From assembly GCA_036705565.1 (NCBI GenBank), contig JAUBUY010000018.1: 64,000 bases of DNA. One strand, given 5' to 3'. The notes under the pieces were generated by a model. It ran no database searches. It had not been told where the DNA came from and worked only from the letters and a program-made list of their open reading frames with translations. This stretch comes from Microcoleus sp036705565. Its GTDB lineage: Bacteria; Cyanobacteriota; Cyanobacteriia; Cyanobacteriales; Microcoleaceae. This document shows positions 17,947 through 28,375 of this stretch, one piece after another. Both the position numbers and the translations under genes were made by a program. Positions within the stretch are counted from its first letter, which is position 1. Every line of letters begins with the position of its first letter.

Positions 17947-20900
17947 TTAGACCAGATGTTTGGGAGCCTCTATTAACTGGCGATCGACAAGATAGGAAAA
18001 ATAAGTCCGAAACAAACTCGCATCCGCTTGCGGGCAGATAATGTCCGTTCCAGAAAGTCCCTTCAACGCATTCTGGCAATCAAATTGCAGCGTCGCAGAT
18101 TTAGCCATGTCTGCATCAGAAACTTTTTCGGAAAAAAGACCGACAAGCGGGTACAAAGCATGAGCGGGAGAATTTCCAGCGCGATTGATTATTTCTGCTT
18201 GCCAAGTCTCAGACGAAACTCGTTTGATTGGATAACCCATTGAGCAAATCCAGCCAAGCAATTCGCTCATTTGAAAGGACTGAGTGTTGACTAAATGAAA
18301 CGTCTTTCCGAGCAATTCTTTTTGGCTCGAAAGATGAACGATCGCTCCGCTCACATAGTCAACAGGCGCTACATTCATCAGCTTATCGTCATCGGGTGCA
18401 CATCCAAGTTGCACGCAACCAGCGATTAACCTGTACAGTAAATCACTGGGATTGCAGGCCCCTGTTTGGCTGTCCCCAGAAATGCGACCTGGCCTGTAAA
18501 TGGTAACAGGAATGCCGCGATCGCGCGCGACCTCTACTAACTTTTCTGCCACCCACTTAGTCTGAGTGTAAGCGCCTTTGAGACCCTCTCCCGGAGTGAG
18601 TTCGTCCTCCTCTCGCACGTGCTTAATCCCAGATTCTCCCTTTGCCGAAAAAACGGAAATAGTAGAAATTAAATGGACTGGTTTTAGCTTACTTTGACTC
18701 GCCAATCTCAGAACTTCCTGCGTCCCCAAAACGTTAGCCGGTTTGAGAACAGAGTAGGGATAAGTAAACTTGACAAACGCGCCATTGTGGTAAATGACAT
18801 CAATTTTACTGGCTAAAACTCCGAACTGCTCCTCGGAAAGCCCCAAAAGTGATTGAGACAGATCTCCAGCAATTGGGATAATGCGATCGCTGCTGCTTTC
18901 ATCCCAAATTAAATAGGATTCGAGGCTGCTTTGAATCCGCTTTTTAGCTGATTCTGCATCGGCAGAACGGACTAGGCAATAAATTTCTGCTTGAGTTTGT
19001 TGCAAGAGATCGCGGAGTAAAAAGGCTCCCAAAAAGCCCGTCGCCCCTGTTAAGAAAATGCAAGCTGGTTCAGTTTTTGGCTCGCTCAATGGAGTTGCAG
19101 GGCGAATTGCCGGATCTAAAACAACTTCAGCATTAATATCGAAACTTGCAGTGCGATCGCCCGCTGTGTTGCCCCCTTGCTGCATTTCGATTTTTTCAGC
19201 TAAACCAGCTACAGTAGGAGCTTCAAACAAAACGCGCAAAGGCAATTCCACCTGAAAACATTCTCGCACTTTGGCTAACAACTGAGTAATCAGTAATGAG
19301 TGTCCCCCCAAGTCAAAGAAATTGTCGTGAATTCCTACCTGTTTAAGGTTGAGAAGCTGGCTCCAAATTTCGGCAAGAATCTCCTCAGCGGGAGTGCGAG
19401 GGCCTACAAACGTATCTGTAAAATTGGCTGCTACGGACGGTGCAGGAAGCGCTTGACGGTCTATTTTGCCATTGGGAGTCAGTGGCAGCGCTTTCAGAAC
19501 CACAAAAGCAGAAGGTATCATGTATTCGGGCAGTTGTTCTTTGAGGAATGAACGCAGGCTTTCAATTAGTTGTGAGTCCTGAATGCTGGGTTTTGAGTGA
19601 GAAACAATATAGGCGACTAAACGCTGATTTCCCGGTTCATTTTCTTGAAGTAAAACGGCTGCCTCGCGTACAGAGGGATGATGAGACAGCCCCGCCTCAA
19701 TTTCTCCTAATTCAATGCGGAAACCTCGCAGCTTTACTTGGCGATCGACGCGATCGATAAATTCTATATTTCCGTCTGGCAAATAGCGAGCTAAGTCGCC
19801 AGTTTTGTAAAGTCGAGTTTCCGGTTCCTGATTCAATGACTTGCAAATAAATTTTTCTGCGGTGAGTTCTGGTTGGTTTAGATAGCCGCGAGCCAATCCC
19901 GCACCAGCAATATATAATTCACCGGCTACCCCTACAGGAACCGGCTGCAAGTGCGAATCGAGCAAATAAATCTGCGTGTTGGGTAGTGGGCGACCTAAAG
20001 GAACTGTCTGGGAAATGCGATCGCCTTGCATTTTTACCTGATAAGTCAGCACGCCTACAGTTGTTTCTGTCGGCCCGTAATGGTTGAAGATCGAGCAGTC
20101 TGGATTGTATTTCTGAATTGTTTCAATTAAATTCCACATCAAAGGCTCACCGCCGAGAATTAATCGCTTTTTCGGTAAGATTTGCGCGGGGTTAGAAGCG
20201 CTCAACAAAGCTTTTAAGTGAGAGGGAACAATTTTCAAACAATCGATAGAATGTTGCTGAAAATAAGCCGCAATTGCTTGAGGATCTGTTGCGCGTTCTT
20301 GAGAGATAATGTGCAGGCATCCACCCGAACACAAAGCGGGAAAAATAACAGTGTGTCCTAAGTCTGCTGCGAAGGTGGAAACGGTGGCATAATTTGCACC
20401 TGATGGCAGGTTTAATCTTTCTTGAATGCCGTGCAGGTAATTGAGCAGTTGGCGGTGTTCAATAGCGACTCCTTTGGGTGTGCCGGTGGAACCGGAGGTA
20501 TAGATAATGTAAGCTAAATTTTCACCAGAAGCAGAGACGAAAGTAGTAGGAGAAAAAGAGAGAATGTCTGTATCTAAGCAGACGATCTGTGCCTGAGTTT
20601 CCGGCAAATTTGTGATTAGATGCTGTTGCGTTAACAGCACTGGAGTCTGAGCGTTTTGCAACATCAATGCTAGGCGCTCTTTGGGCATGGCTGAATCGAG
20701 CGGTAGGTAGGCGCCACCTGCTTTGAGGATGCCTAGAATTCCAGCGATAGCCTCTAAAGAGCGATCGACGCAAATGCCGACAATCACCTCTGGCTTGACA
20801 CCTAATTGTTGCAAGTAATGGGCAATTTGGTTAGCGCGGGCGTTGAGTTCGCTGTAGGTAATTTGCTGATTTTCACAAACAGCAGCTATACTGTTGGGCG

Positions 20901-22296
20901 ATCGCTCTGCTTGTTCTTCAAAAAGCTGGTGCACGCACTTATTGAGCTGGTAATCTGCTTTGGTGCTGTTGAATTCTAGTAATAATTGATTTCGGGCGCG
21001 ATCGCTCAGCATTTCGAGCTTGCCGATTGCGGTTTGTGGGTTGCTGGCTACACTTTGCACTAAGGCGTAAAATTGCTCGGCCAAGCACCGGATACTGTTG
21101 TCTGCAAGGAAGATAGGATCGTAGTGAAACTCAGCGGCGAGCGAGTCATTTTGGCGGTGGCAAGAGAGTTTAACTTTGAAGCGATCGCAGCACGCATACT
21201 GCTTGTAAATCGAAAAAAATACGCCACTAGCCGAATGCTTTTTGAGGTGTTCCTCAAACTCGAAACCAAATGGAAAGCCGGAAGAGTTGCCTAGATATTC
21301 GTGGGAGAAATATTCTTGATACTTGTATGCCTCGCATTCTTCCTGCTGAATTTGGTGCAAGGTTTCCGCGAAGGAAAAGTTTTCTGTTAGTTGGCTCGAC
21401 AGCGGTAAAAATTTGGCAAACAGCCCAAGCGCTGGCTCTAGTTCTTCGTATTTTCGACCGTCGAATGCCACGCCAACAGTGAGCTCTGATTGGCCAATCA
21501 GTCGCCAGAGCAAAATTTTCCAGCAAGCGAGCAAGAATGTAGAAAGTGAGGTGTTGTACTGGCGGGCGATATCTTCCACTTGAACCAGCAAAGCTGACTC
21601 TAATTTGACCTCAAAAGCTTGGGGAGTAAATTGAGATGGCGCGTTAATTAATCTATTTTCAAACGGCAACCTTAAACTCGCTAGCGCCGATAAATCTTGT
21701 CTAGTCCAGTATTCTTTGCCCTCCGCCGCTTCCTCATCTTCGAGCAATTCATTTTGCCATTCGGAAAATTGAATGTATTGCACAACTTCATCGGTAATTT
21801 CTTCGCCGTGAAGGCAGGCGGCATAGCACTGGCTGATTTCTTGAACCAGATTTTTTAGTGTGCGACTATCGGCGCACAGTGCGGGCAAACTAACCAGTAA
21901 AATGTGCCTTTCAGATGAAAGTGTAATTAAAGACAAGTGCCAAACAGGATTGCGATCGAATTTGAAGAAAGCGCTCTTTTCTTGCTGAAAAATCTCTTCT
22001 ATTTTGGCTTCTTGCTCCTGGGGATTTACTTCACTCAAGTTAACCCAGTTCCACGAAACAGAGCTATGTTCGGAGATAACTTGTATAGGAATTTTTAGCC
22101 CTGCCTTTCCCTGAAAGCTTGTGCGGATAATTTCGTGGCGATCGCTAACTTTTTCTAAAGCTTTCTTGAGGTTATCAGTTTGAAGACTTCCCTCGATCGA
22201 AATAGCGGATTGAATGCGGTAAGCAGGGCTGTCTTGCTGCAAAAGCCACAGATATTTTTGCTGGGGTGAAAGGCGAAATCCATTAATTGTTTGCAT
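17947..22296 (-). CDS. NRPS: C-like(interface)-A(Asp)-PCP-thioester reductase
   Basis: 1449 residues; the last module. Domain order: divergent C-like domain about 1-450, A about 465-990, PCP about 1000-1040 (LGGHSLL), thioester reductase about 1065-1440 (TGATGFLG Rossmann motif, YTQTKW catalytic Tyr/Lys). The C-like domain has SLPALCADS (about 139-147) where active C domains have HHxxxDG, so it should not catalyse condensation. The A-domain code read by eye, DLTKIGHVGK, is close to the textbook Asp code DLTKVGHIGK. The reductase should release the chain as an aldehyde. The start follows an AGAGGA ribosome binding site. The preceding gene ends in C-TauD, which presumably supplies condensation and beta-hydroxylation for this Asp. 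Confidence 0.92.
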   Translation of the reverse strand: MQTINGFRLSPQQKYLWLLQQDSPAYRIQSAISIEGSLQTDNLKKALEKVSDRHEIIRTSFQGKAGLKIPIQVISEHSSVSWNWVNLSEVNPQEQEAKIEEIFQQEKSAFFKFDRNPVWHLSLITLSSERHILLVSLPALCADSRTLKNLVQEISQCYAACLHGEEITDEVVQYIQFSEWQNELLEDEEAAEGKEYWTRQDLSALASLRLPFENRLINAPSQFTPQAFEVKLESALLVQVEDIARQYNTSLSTFLLACWKILLWRLIGQSELTVGVAFDGRKYEELEPALGLFAKFLPLSSQLTENFSFAETLHQIQQEECEAYKYQEYFSHEYLGNSSGFPFGFEFEEHLKKHSASGVFFSIYKQYACCDRFKVKLSCHRQNDSLAAEFHYDPIFLADNSIRCLAEQFYALVQSVASNPQTAIGKLEMLSDRARNQLLLEFNSTKADYQLNKCVHQLFEEQAERSPNSIAAVCENQQITYSELNARANQIAHYLQQLGVKPEVIVGICVDRSLEAIAGILGILKAGGAYLPLDSAMPKERLALMLQNAQTPVLLTQQHLITNLPETQAQIVCLDTDILSFSPTTFVSASGENLAYIIYTSGSTGTPKGVAIEHRQLLNYLHGIQERLNLPSGANYATVSTFAADLGHTVIFPALCSGGCLHIISQERATDPQAIAAYFQQHSIDCLKIVPSHLKALLSASNPAQILPKKRLILGGEPLMWNLIETIQKYNPDCSIFNHYGPTETTVGVLTYQVKMQGDRISQTVPLGRPLPNTQIYLLDSHLQPVPVGVAGELYIAGAGLARGYLNQPELTAEKFICKSLNQEPETRLYKTGDLARYLPDGNIEFIDRVDRQVKLRGFRIELGEIEAGLSHHPSVREAAVLLQENEPGNQRLVAYIVSHSKPSIQDSQLIESLRSFLKEQLPEYMIPSAFVVLKALPLTPNGKIDRQALPAPSVAANFTDTFVGPRTPAEEILAEIWSQLLNLKQVGIHDNFFDLGGHSLLITQLLAKVRECFQVELPLRVLFEAPTVAGLAEKIEMQQGGNTAGDRTASFDINAEVVLDPAIRPATPLSEPKTEPACIFLTGATGFLGAFLLRDLLQQTQAEIYCLVRSADAESAKKRIQSSLESYLIWDESSSDRIIPIAGDLSQSLLGLSEEQFGVLASKIDVIYHNGAFVKFTYPYSVLKPANVLGTQEVLRLASQSKLKPVHLISTISVFSAKGESGIKHVREEDELTPGEGLKGAYTQTKWVAEKLVEVARDRGIPVTIYRPGRISGDSQTGACNPSDLLYRLIAGCVQLGCAPDDDKLMNVAPVDYVSGAIVHLSSQKELLGKTFHLVNTQSFQMSELLGWICSMGYPIKRVSSETWQAEIINRAGNSPAHALYPLVGLFSEKVSDADMAKSATLQFDCQNALKGLSGTDIICPQADASLFRTYFSYLVDRQLIEAPKHLV

Positions 22297-22350
22297 TGTT
22301 CCTCTTTATCAAAGCACTACTTTATTCTCGTTACATTTGCCTGGAAGAGA

Positions 22351-22479
22351 TGATATTATGCCCGATCGATTGACCATAATATCCCGGCCGGGCGGGTTTT
22401 TGAGATTGTCAATTATTGGCAGATATTGTTGGTGAACCCGCCCCTACAGGAATCAGGCTAATCGACCGGACATGATATG
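22351..22479. repeat. GGCGGGTTT-type MITE-like repeat, copy 3
   Basis: Outer imperfect inverted arms (ATATTATGCCCGATCGATT; inverse ATATCATGTCCGGTCGATTA) flank an inner GGGCGGGTTT...AACCCGCCC palindrome. It fills the gap between two NRPS genes and ends just downstream of the larger gene's stop. Relatives lie at 1628-1808 and 4436-4583. Confidence 0.75.
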
Positions 22480-22487
22480 AGAGGGAA

Positions 22488-25400
22488 TTAAATTCCTGAT
22501 TCAGGAATCATTTCGCCCATCGCTACAACAATTTTTCGCGAACCGATAAATGGATTGCGACTGTGAGCGGCAAGCATATTATCTAGCATTAAGATGTCTC
22601 CTGCTTGCCAGGGAAAACTAACAGCAGCTTGCGCGTACACTGCCTGAATTTCTTCCATTACTGAGTCTTCAATAGGAGTGCCGTCACCGTAATAAACATT
22701 GCGGGGGAGGTTCTCTTCTCCAAAAACAGAGAGCAAGGAAGCGCGGGTTGCCGCATCTAAGCAGGAAATGTGGTGCAAGGGAAGTTGATTGAAAAATACC
22801 ATTTCTTTGGTTTTTGGGTGCTTGGCAATTGCAGGGCGAATTTTGCGAGTTCTCAAATTATTTCCTGCTTTCCACTCAAATTCCATCCCAGCTTGTCGGC
22901 AGTATTCCTCAACCACAGATTTGTCTTCTGTTTGGAAAAAATCTTTCCAGCTTACATCCAGTCCGTCTGTGTAGTTACGGACGTACATAATTTGCTTTTG
23001 GGCAAATTTTTCTCTGAGTTTCGGGTCTAGCAACTGGTAAATTTTACGGCAGTCAACAATCGGCGTTTCTCCGCCTTGTTGCGCTGGCTGAACGCAGAAA
23101 AACCAGATTTTCATCGGCCAGCGGTGCAGGTGCGAACTCTCGCTGTGAAATAAGATAGCTTTATCTGCTGGGTAAGGAGTTGAACCGTAAACTTTTCCGC
23201 TAACTCCTTCGCGTGGCAAATCCCCGTACTCCCCAAATAATTCCGAACAAATTGAGAGTGCAAACTGCTCGAATGCGGAAACCACAGGGCCGGTGAACCC
23301 TCGAAAAAGAATCCCTCCATGCTGTAGCAATTTTGCTTCTATAAATTCGCGGTTATTTTTCGCCCAGTCTGCGAGATCGACATCGGCTACTGCGGGTTTT
23401 GCCACTAAAGGAAAGAGTTCGTCGGGGTGCAGGTACTCGGTTTTTATCAATTCGCCTTGCGGCAAAGCCACTGGCTTCGGCTTGACGCTTTTGAACTTAC
23501 TAAAATTGCTTTTTTCACGCTTTAATTCTTGCATGGCTTGTTTCTGCTTCTGGGCTTCTGTGAGTATTTCTAAAGTGTTCAAACGACTGTCAGGCTGCGC
23601 CACAATGCTGCCGAGGAGGGTTTCAAAGCGATTTGACATTTGAGCGATCGTCTCTCTGTCAAATAGGTCGGAATTATACTTCCAACTGCCGACAATTCCT
23701 GTCTTTGTTTCCGACACAAATAGCGCCAAATCAAATTTAGCCGTGCCGCTATCAATTTCAACCGGGATTAAAGTTAAACCCGCCATTTCTAAATTCGGCA
23801 TAGGCGCATTTTGCATGACGAATAAAACTTGAAAGAGCGGTGTTTGACTCAGGGTGCGATCGGGACGCAGTTCTTCTACCAGTTTGTCGAAGGGCAAATC
23901 TTGGTGAGTGTAAGCTTTTAATGTCACTTCGCGCACGCGATCGAGCAGTTGGCGAAATGTAGGATTGCCGCGCATATCGGTTCGCAAGACGAGGATATTG
24001 ACAAAGAAACCAATTAAAGCTTCTGTCTCAACTTGTGTGCGGTTTGCTAGGTCAGTACCGACGACAATATCTTCTTGATTTGTGTAGCGATAAAGCAGCG
24101 TTTGGAGTGCTGCCAACAATGTCATAAATAAGGTGACATTTTGTTGCCGACTGAGTGCGTTTAGCGCTTCTGAAACTTGCCAATCAAGCTGAAATTCTTG
24201 AATCTCAGCTCGATCGCTAGAAACAGCAGAACGCGGTTGTTTTGCTGGCAATTGCAGCGGGGGCAAATTTTGACCCAACTGCTGCTTCCAGTCAGCGAGT
24301 TTTGCTTCCAAAACTTCGCCTTGCAGCCAGTTTATTTGCCAAACAGCATAGTCTGCGTACTGTACAGAAAGTTCGGGTAGGGGAGAAGGTTTGCCACTGC
24401 AGAAAGCTTCATAAAGCGCCGCCACTTCCCGCACCAGTACCCCCATCGACCAGCCATCGGCTACGATGTGGTGTACTGTCACTAACAGCAGGTATTCTGT
24501 CTCGTCAAGATGTAACAATGTGACGCGCAGTAACGGCCATTTTGTGAGGTCAAAAGGCTGTCGCGCTTCTTCAGCGGCGAGTCGCATTGCCTCGGCTTCT
24601 CGTTCAGCTTGCGATAACTCTCTTAAGTTTACGATCGGCAATGTGAATTTAAAAGATGAAATAATAACCTGAGCGGGTCGTCCTTCCACCGAATTAAAAG
24701 TTGTCCGCAATGCTTCGTGTCGCTTGATAATCTCCTGAAAAGTTTGCTCTAGAACCGCTACATTGAGCGCCCCCTTCAAGCGCACGGCTGCTGGGATATT
24801 ATAGGCAGGATTTCCCGGCTGCAATTGGTCGAGAAACCACAGTCGTTGTTGTGCAAAAGAAAGGGGTAATTCTTCCTGCCTTGACGCAGGCTTGATGGGG
24901 GGTGCTTTCAGTTTTTGATCGGCGCGATATTGCAAGAGGCTTTCGGTGACTGTTGCGACGGTAGGCGATTCAAAAAGAGAGCGCAAGGGTACTTCAATTT
25001 GAAAAGCTTCTCGCAGGCGAGAAATCGCCTGAGTAGCCAGCAATGAATGACCTCCCAATTCAAAGAAGTTATCGTGAATTCCCACTCGCTCTAAACCGAG
25101 AACTTCCGCCCAAATTTCTGCTATTAATTGCTCGTCGGGAGTTCGAGGCTCGGTAAAATTGCTCTCTAATTCGGCTGTGTTTGTGTCAGGTGCTCTTAGC
25201 GATCGCCGATCGATCTTTCCGTTAGGCGTTAAAGGCATTGCTTCCAGCAGCACAAACGCTGACGGCATCATGTACTGCGGCAGTTTTTGTTTCAGGTAAG
25301 AGCGCAAATCATTAATAAGTTCTGAGTCTTGAGTTTTGAGTGCTGAGTTAGCAACGATATAAGCTACTAAACGCTGGTCGCCCGGATTGTCTTCTCGAAC

Positions 25401-28223
25401 CAGTGCGATCGCTTCTCGCACGGCTGGGTATTGGCTGAGTACCGCTTCAATTTCGCCTAATTCGATGCGAAATCCGCGAACTTTCACCTGGTTGTCGCTG
25501 CGCCCCATAAATTCAATGTTTCCATCTGGGAGATAGCGAGCCAAGTCCCCGGTTTTATAGAGGCGTTCTGAAAGAATAAACGATGAAGAATTAAGGATGA
25601 ATGAAGCATGAGTTGGGTCTTCTGCAAAGGGGTTAGGAATAAACTTCTCTGCGGTCAGTTCCGGTCGGTTTAGGTAGCCTCTAGATAAGCCGGCACCGCC
25701 GATGTGCAGTTCGCCAAAAACGCCAACGGGAACCGGCATTAAATAGCGGTCTAATATGAAAATTTGAGTGTTAGCGATCGGGCGACCGATGGAAACTGAT
25801 TCATCTTTGCGATCGACCTGATAGAGAGTTGACCAGATCGTGGTTTCTGTAGGGCCGTATAAATTCCACACAGAAGCGCCGCGCAAAAGCAACTGATTGG
25901 CGAGATGTCGGGGTAAAGCTTCTCCCCCGCACAGTATTTTTAATTGATTGTTTCCCTGCCATCCTGCTGCTAAAAGCATTTTCCAACTGGCTGGAGTAGC
26001 TTGCATAATGCTTGCGCCAGAATTTGTTAATGTTTCTAAAAGCTTTTCGCCGTTAGATGCCACTTCTCGGCTGGCTACAACAACGCGAGAACCTGTTGTA
26101 ATAGGCAGGAACAGTTCCAGCGCTGCAATGTCAAAAGATAAGGATGTTACTGCTAGCCAAACATCGCCGTCTGCGATCGCGAGTTGTTGGCGCATAGAAC
26201 TCAAGAAGTTAACGGCAGAGGCGTGGGAAATTTGCACTCCTTTGGGTTTACCTGTTGAGCCTGAAGTATAGATGACATAGGCTAAATTGGAGGAATTTTG
26301 TAAACCCACGAGTGGCTCGTCGCCGCTCGATATGCCTTCCAAATCTGCGTCCAGAAACACGAGGGAGGCGCTATTTTTGGGCAGGGTTTCTAATAGCTTT
26401 TTCTGAGTGAGTAACACTGAAATTTTCGCGTCTTCCAGCATGAATCCCAGGCGCTCTGGTGGATACGCTGGATCGAGGGGAACGTAAGCGCCACCAGCCT
26501 TGAGAATGCCGAGAAGCCCTACCATCATTTCTAGGGAGCGATCGACATAAATTCCCACCAAAACTTCTGGTTTGACACCGATTTTTTGCAAGTAACTGGC
26601 GAGGTTATTTGCTTTTTCGTTCAGTTCCCGGTAAGTCAGATGTTCATTTTCAAAGACGACTGCGATCGCATCCGGCGTCCGCTCTGTCTGCGCTTCAAAT
26701 AGTTCATGTATGCACTTATCTTGCGGAAAATTCGATTGAGTATTGTTCCACTCGAACAGCAGTTGCTGCTGTTCAGGTTTCGTCAAGATTGGCAAATGTG
26801 AAATGCGCTGTTCGGGATTGGCAGCTATACTTTCTAGTAAGGTTAGAAAATGTCCGGCTATCCGTCGTGCAGTGCTAGCATCAAACAAATCTTGGCTATA
26901 CTCAAGCGTTGCATTAATACCCTCTAATCCTTCCTCCAAGTCAAGCGCTAAATCAAATCTCGCCGTTTTCCGTTCTATTTCCAAACTGCTCAACGTCAAT
27001 CCTGGCAATTTTATCTGCGGCGTCCGAACATTTCGCAGAGAAAACAACACCTGAAATAGGGGATTATGACTTAAATCTCGTTCGTGGTGTATAATTTCTA
27101 CCAGTTTCTCGAAGGGCAAATCCTGGTGGTTATATGCGCCGAGAGCTACTTCTCGCAGGCGACCCAGTAACTCTTTAAAAGTCGGGTTGCTCGACAGATT
27201 GGTGCGGAAAACTAAGGTGTTAGCAAATAAGCCAATTACTTCCTCGATTTCGCGTCTATTACGGTTAGCAATGGGGGAGCCGACTAAAATATCTTCTTGC
27301 CCGGTGTAGCGATAGATCAATGTTTTAAACGCTGCCAGTAGCGTCATAAATAAAGTCGCTTTTTCCCGCTGGCTTAATTGGGCGATTTCCTCTGCTATTG
27401 CCTTGGGAATGGTGAATTTATGCACCGCACCTCGGAAGGTTTGTACTGCCGATCGCGGGCGATCGGTTGGCAAATTTAGTACCGGGAGATTCCCTCCGAG
27501 CTGTTTTTTCCAGTAAGCAAGCTGCGTCTCTAAAACTTCTCCCTGCAACCACTGGCGCTGCCAACTTGCAAAGTCTGCGTACTGTACCGACAGTTCGGGA
27601 AGGGGAGAAGGTTTGCCAGTGCAAAAGGCTTGATAAAACGTGGCGAGTTCCTGGATGAATATTCCCATTGACCAGGCATCGAAAATGATGTGGTGCGTAC
27701 TCAATAGCAGCACCCAGTTGGAATCGCTCAAGTGCAGCAATTTGGCACGCAATAAGGGTGCTTGTGAGAGATCGAAAGCAAGCTTTGCTTCTGCGGCGAT
27801 TAACCGTTCAACTTCGCGCGATCGTTCAGTTTCAGGAAGCGATCGCAAATCTATTTCTAAAATTTTCAATTCCAGATTGGAAGCGATCGCCTGAACGGGT
27901 TGCCCGTTTATTGTCTGAAAAGCCGTTCGCAAAACTTCATGACGCTTGACAAGTTCATTGAGACTGCGATCGAGAGATGTCGCGTCAAGTGTTCCCGTCA
28001 AACGCACGGCGGCGGGGATGTGATAGGTAAAGTTGCCGGGATTTAGTTGCTCAAAAAACCACAATCGCTGTTGAGCAAACGACAGAGGAAAAGTGTTAGA
28101 CTCTCGACTTTGAGGCAGAATTTTTTCTAGCGAAACGCTTTCTTTTTTCTGGTTGAGTCGCTGCAACAGCAACTCGCGCTTTTGGGGAGAAAGAGCCGCG
28201 ATGCGTTCGATTAAATCACTCAT
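22488..28223 (-). CDS. NRPS: C-A(Gly)-PCP-C-TauD hydroxylase fusion
   Basis: About 1911 residues from ATG 28223; an upstream in-frame TTG at 28244 is less likely. Order: C about 30-450 (HHIIFDA, final Gly changed to Ala), A about 460-985, PCP about 1040-1090, second C about 1115-1560 (HHIVADG intact), linker, TauD/SyrP-like Fe(II)/2-oxoglutarate dioxygenase about 1600-1911. The A code read by eye is DILQLGLIWK, the classical Gly code. In the dioxygenase, His and Glu of FHSESSH (about 1694), His of LAAHSR (about 1891) and Arg of GSRK are the expected iron and 2-oxoglutarate ligands. The terminal C-TauD pair has no A domain of its own and should serve the Asp module of the next gene. Two repeat-derived inserts interrupt the A domain C-terminal part. 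Confidence 0.93.
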   Translation of the reverse strand: MSDLIERIAALSPQKRELLLQRLNQKKESVSLEKILPQSRESNTFPLSFAQQRLWFFEQLNPGNFTYHIPAAVRLTGTLDATSLDRSLNELVKRHEVLRTAFQTINGQPVQAIASNLELKILEIDLRSLPETERSREVERLIAAEAKLAFDLSQAPLLRAKLLHLSDSNWVLLLSTHHIIFDAWSMGIFIQELATFYQAFCTGKPSPLPELSVQYADFASWQRQWLQGEVLETQLAYWKKQLGGNLPVLNLPTDRPRSAVQTFRGAVHKFTIPKAIAEEIAQLSQREKATLFMTLLAAFKTLIYRYTGQEDILVGSPIANRNRREIEEVIGLFANTLVFRTNLSSNPTFKELLGRLREVALGAYNHQDLPFEKLVEIIHHERDLSHNPLFQVLFSLRNVRTPQIKLPGLTLSSLEIERKTARFDLALDLEEGLEGINATLEYSQDLFDASTARRIAGHFLTLLESIAANPEQRISHLPILTKPEQQQLLFEWNNTQSNFPQDKCIHELFEAQTERTPDAIAVVFENEHLTYRELNEKANNLASYLQKIGVKPEVLVGIYVDRSLEMMVGLLGILKAGGAYVPLDPAYPPERLGFMLEDAKISVLLTQKKLLETLPKNSASLVFLDADLEGISSGDEPLVGLQNSSNLAYVIYTSGSTGKPKGVQISHASAVNFLSSMRQQLAIADGDVWLAVTSLSFDIAALELFLPITTGSRVVVASREVASNGEKLLETLTNSGASIMQATPASWKMLLAAGWQGNNQLKILCGGEALPRHLANQLLLRGASVWNLYGPTETTIWSTLYQVDRKDESVSIGRPIANTQIFILDRYLMPVPVGVFGELHIGGAGLSRGYLNRPELTAEKFIPNPFAEDPTHASFILNSSSFILSERLYKTGDLARYLPDGNIEFMGRSDNQVKVRGFRIELGEIEAVLSQYPAVREAIALVREDNPGDQRLVAYIVANSALKTQDSELINDLRSYLKQKLPQYMMPSAFVLLEAMPLTPNGKIDRRSLRAPDTNTAELESNFTEPRTPDEQLIAEIWAEVLGLERVGIHDNFFELGGHSLLATQAISRLREAFQIEVPLRSLFESPTVATVTESLLQYRADQKLKAPPIKPASRQEELPLSFAQQRLWFLDQLQPGNPAYNIPAAVRLKGALNVAVLEQTFQEIIKRHEALRTTFNSVEGRPAQVIISSFKFTLPIVNLRELSQAEREAEAMRLAAEEARQPFDLTKWPLLRVTLLHLDETEYLLLVTVHHIVADGWSMGVLVREVAALYEAFCSGKPSPLPELSVQYADYAVWQINWLQGEVLEAKLADWKQQLGQNLPPLQLPAKQPRSAVSSDRAEIQEFQLDWQVSEALNALSRQQNVTLFMTLLAALQTLLYRYTNQEDIVVGTDLANRTQVETEALIGFFVNILVLRTDMRGNPTFRQLLDRVREVTLKAYTHQDLPFDKLVEELRPDRTLSQTPLFQVLFVMQNAPMPNLEMAGLTLIPVEIDSGTAKFDLALFVSETKTGIVGSWKYNSDLFDRETIAQMSNRFETLLGSIVAQPDSRLNTLEILTEAQKQKQAMQELKREKSNFSKFKSVKPKPVALPQGELIKTEYLHPDELFPLVAKPAVADVDLADWAKNNREFIEAKLLQHGGILFRGFTGPVVSAFEQFALSICSELFGEYGDLPREGVSGKVYGSTPYPADKAILFHSESSHLHRWPMKIWFFCVQPAQQGGETPIVDCRKIYQLLDPKLREKFAQKQIMYVRNYTDGLDVSWKDFFQTEDKSVVEEYCRQAGMEFEWKAGNNLRTRKIRPAIAKHPKTKEMVFFNQLPLHHISCLDAATRASLLSVFGEENLPRNVYYGDGTPIEDSVMEEIQAVYAQAAVSFPWQAGDILMLDNMLAAHSRNPFIGSRKIVVAMGEMIPESGI
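25567..25612 (-). repeat. In-frame repeat insertion in Gly A domain
   Basis: A TTCATTCATCCTTAATTCTT-like short repeat lies in frame and encodes SFILNSSSFIL between the NPFAEDP and RLYKTGD motifs of the adenylation domain (about residues 872-885). The other six A domains have only a few residues or nothing there. The sequence type is a simple dispersed repeat, not a conserved protein segment. Confidence 0.6.
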
Positions 28224-28315
28224 TTTCTGACAAGCGAATTTCAAAGGTGGTACAATGCCCCGGATTTATGCGTGGAATCAATCCCAAATCTCAAATCTCA
28301 AATCCTCAAGCCCCC

Positions 28316-28375
28316 GCATTTATCTCGCGCAAGTCAATCTAAAATCTAAAATCTAAAATCTAAAATCGATTGACT
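28316..28375 (-). repeat. Dispersed repeat family A, partial inverted copy
   Basis: On the minus strand it reads GTCAATCGATTTTAG, then GATTTTA heptamers, then GATTGACTTGCGCGAGATAA, the same as the family A core. The stop codon (TAG) and the last four codons (VNRF) of the upstream NRPS gene lie inside this repeat. Confidence 0.8.

Noticed and set aside
28224..28244. TTG start for the Gly NRPS at 28244
   Set aside because: ATG at 28223 gives the usual MSDLIERI-like N-terminus; the seven extra residues have no support.
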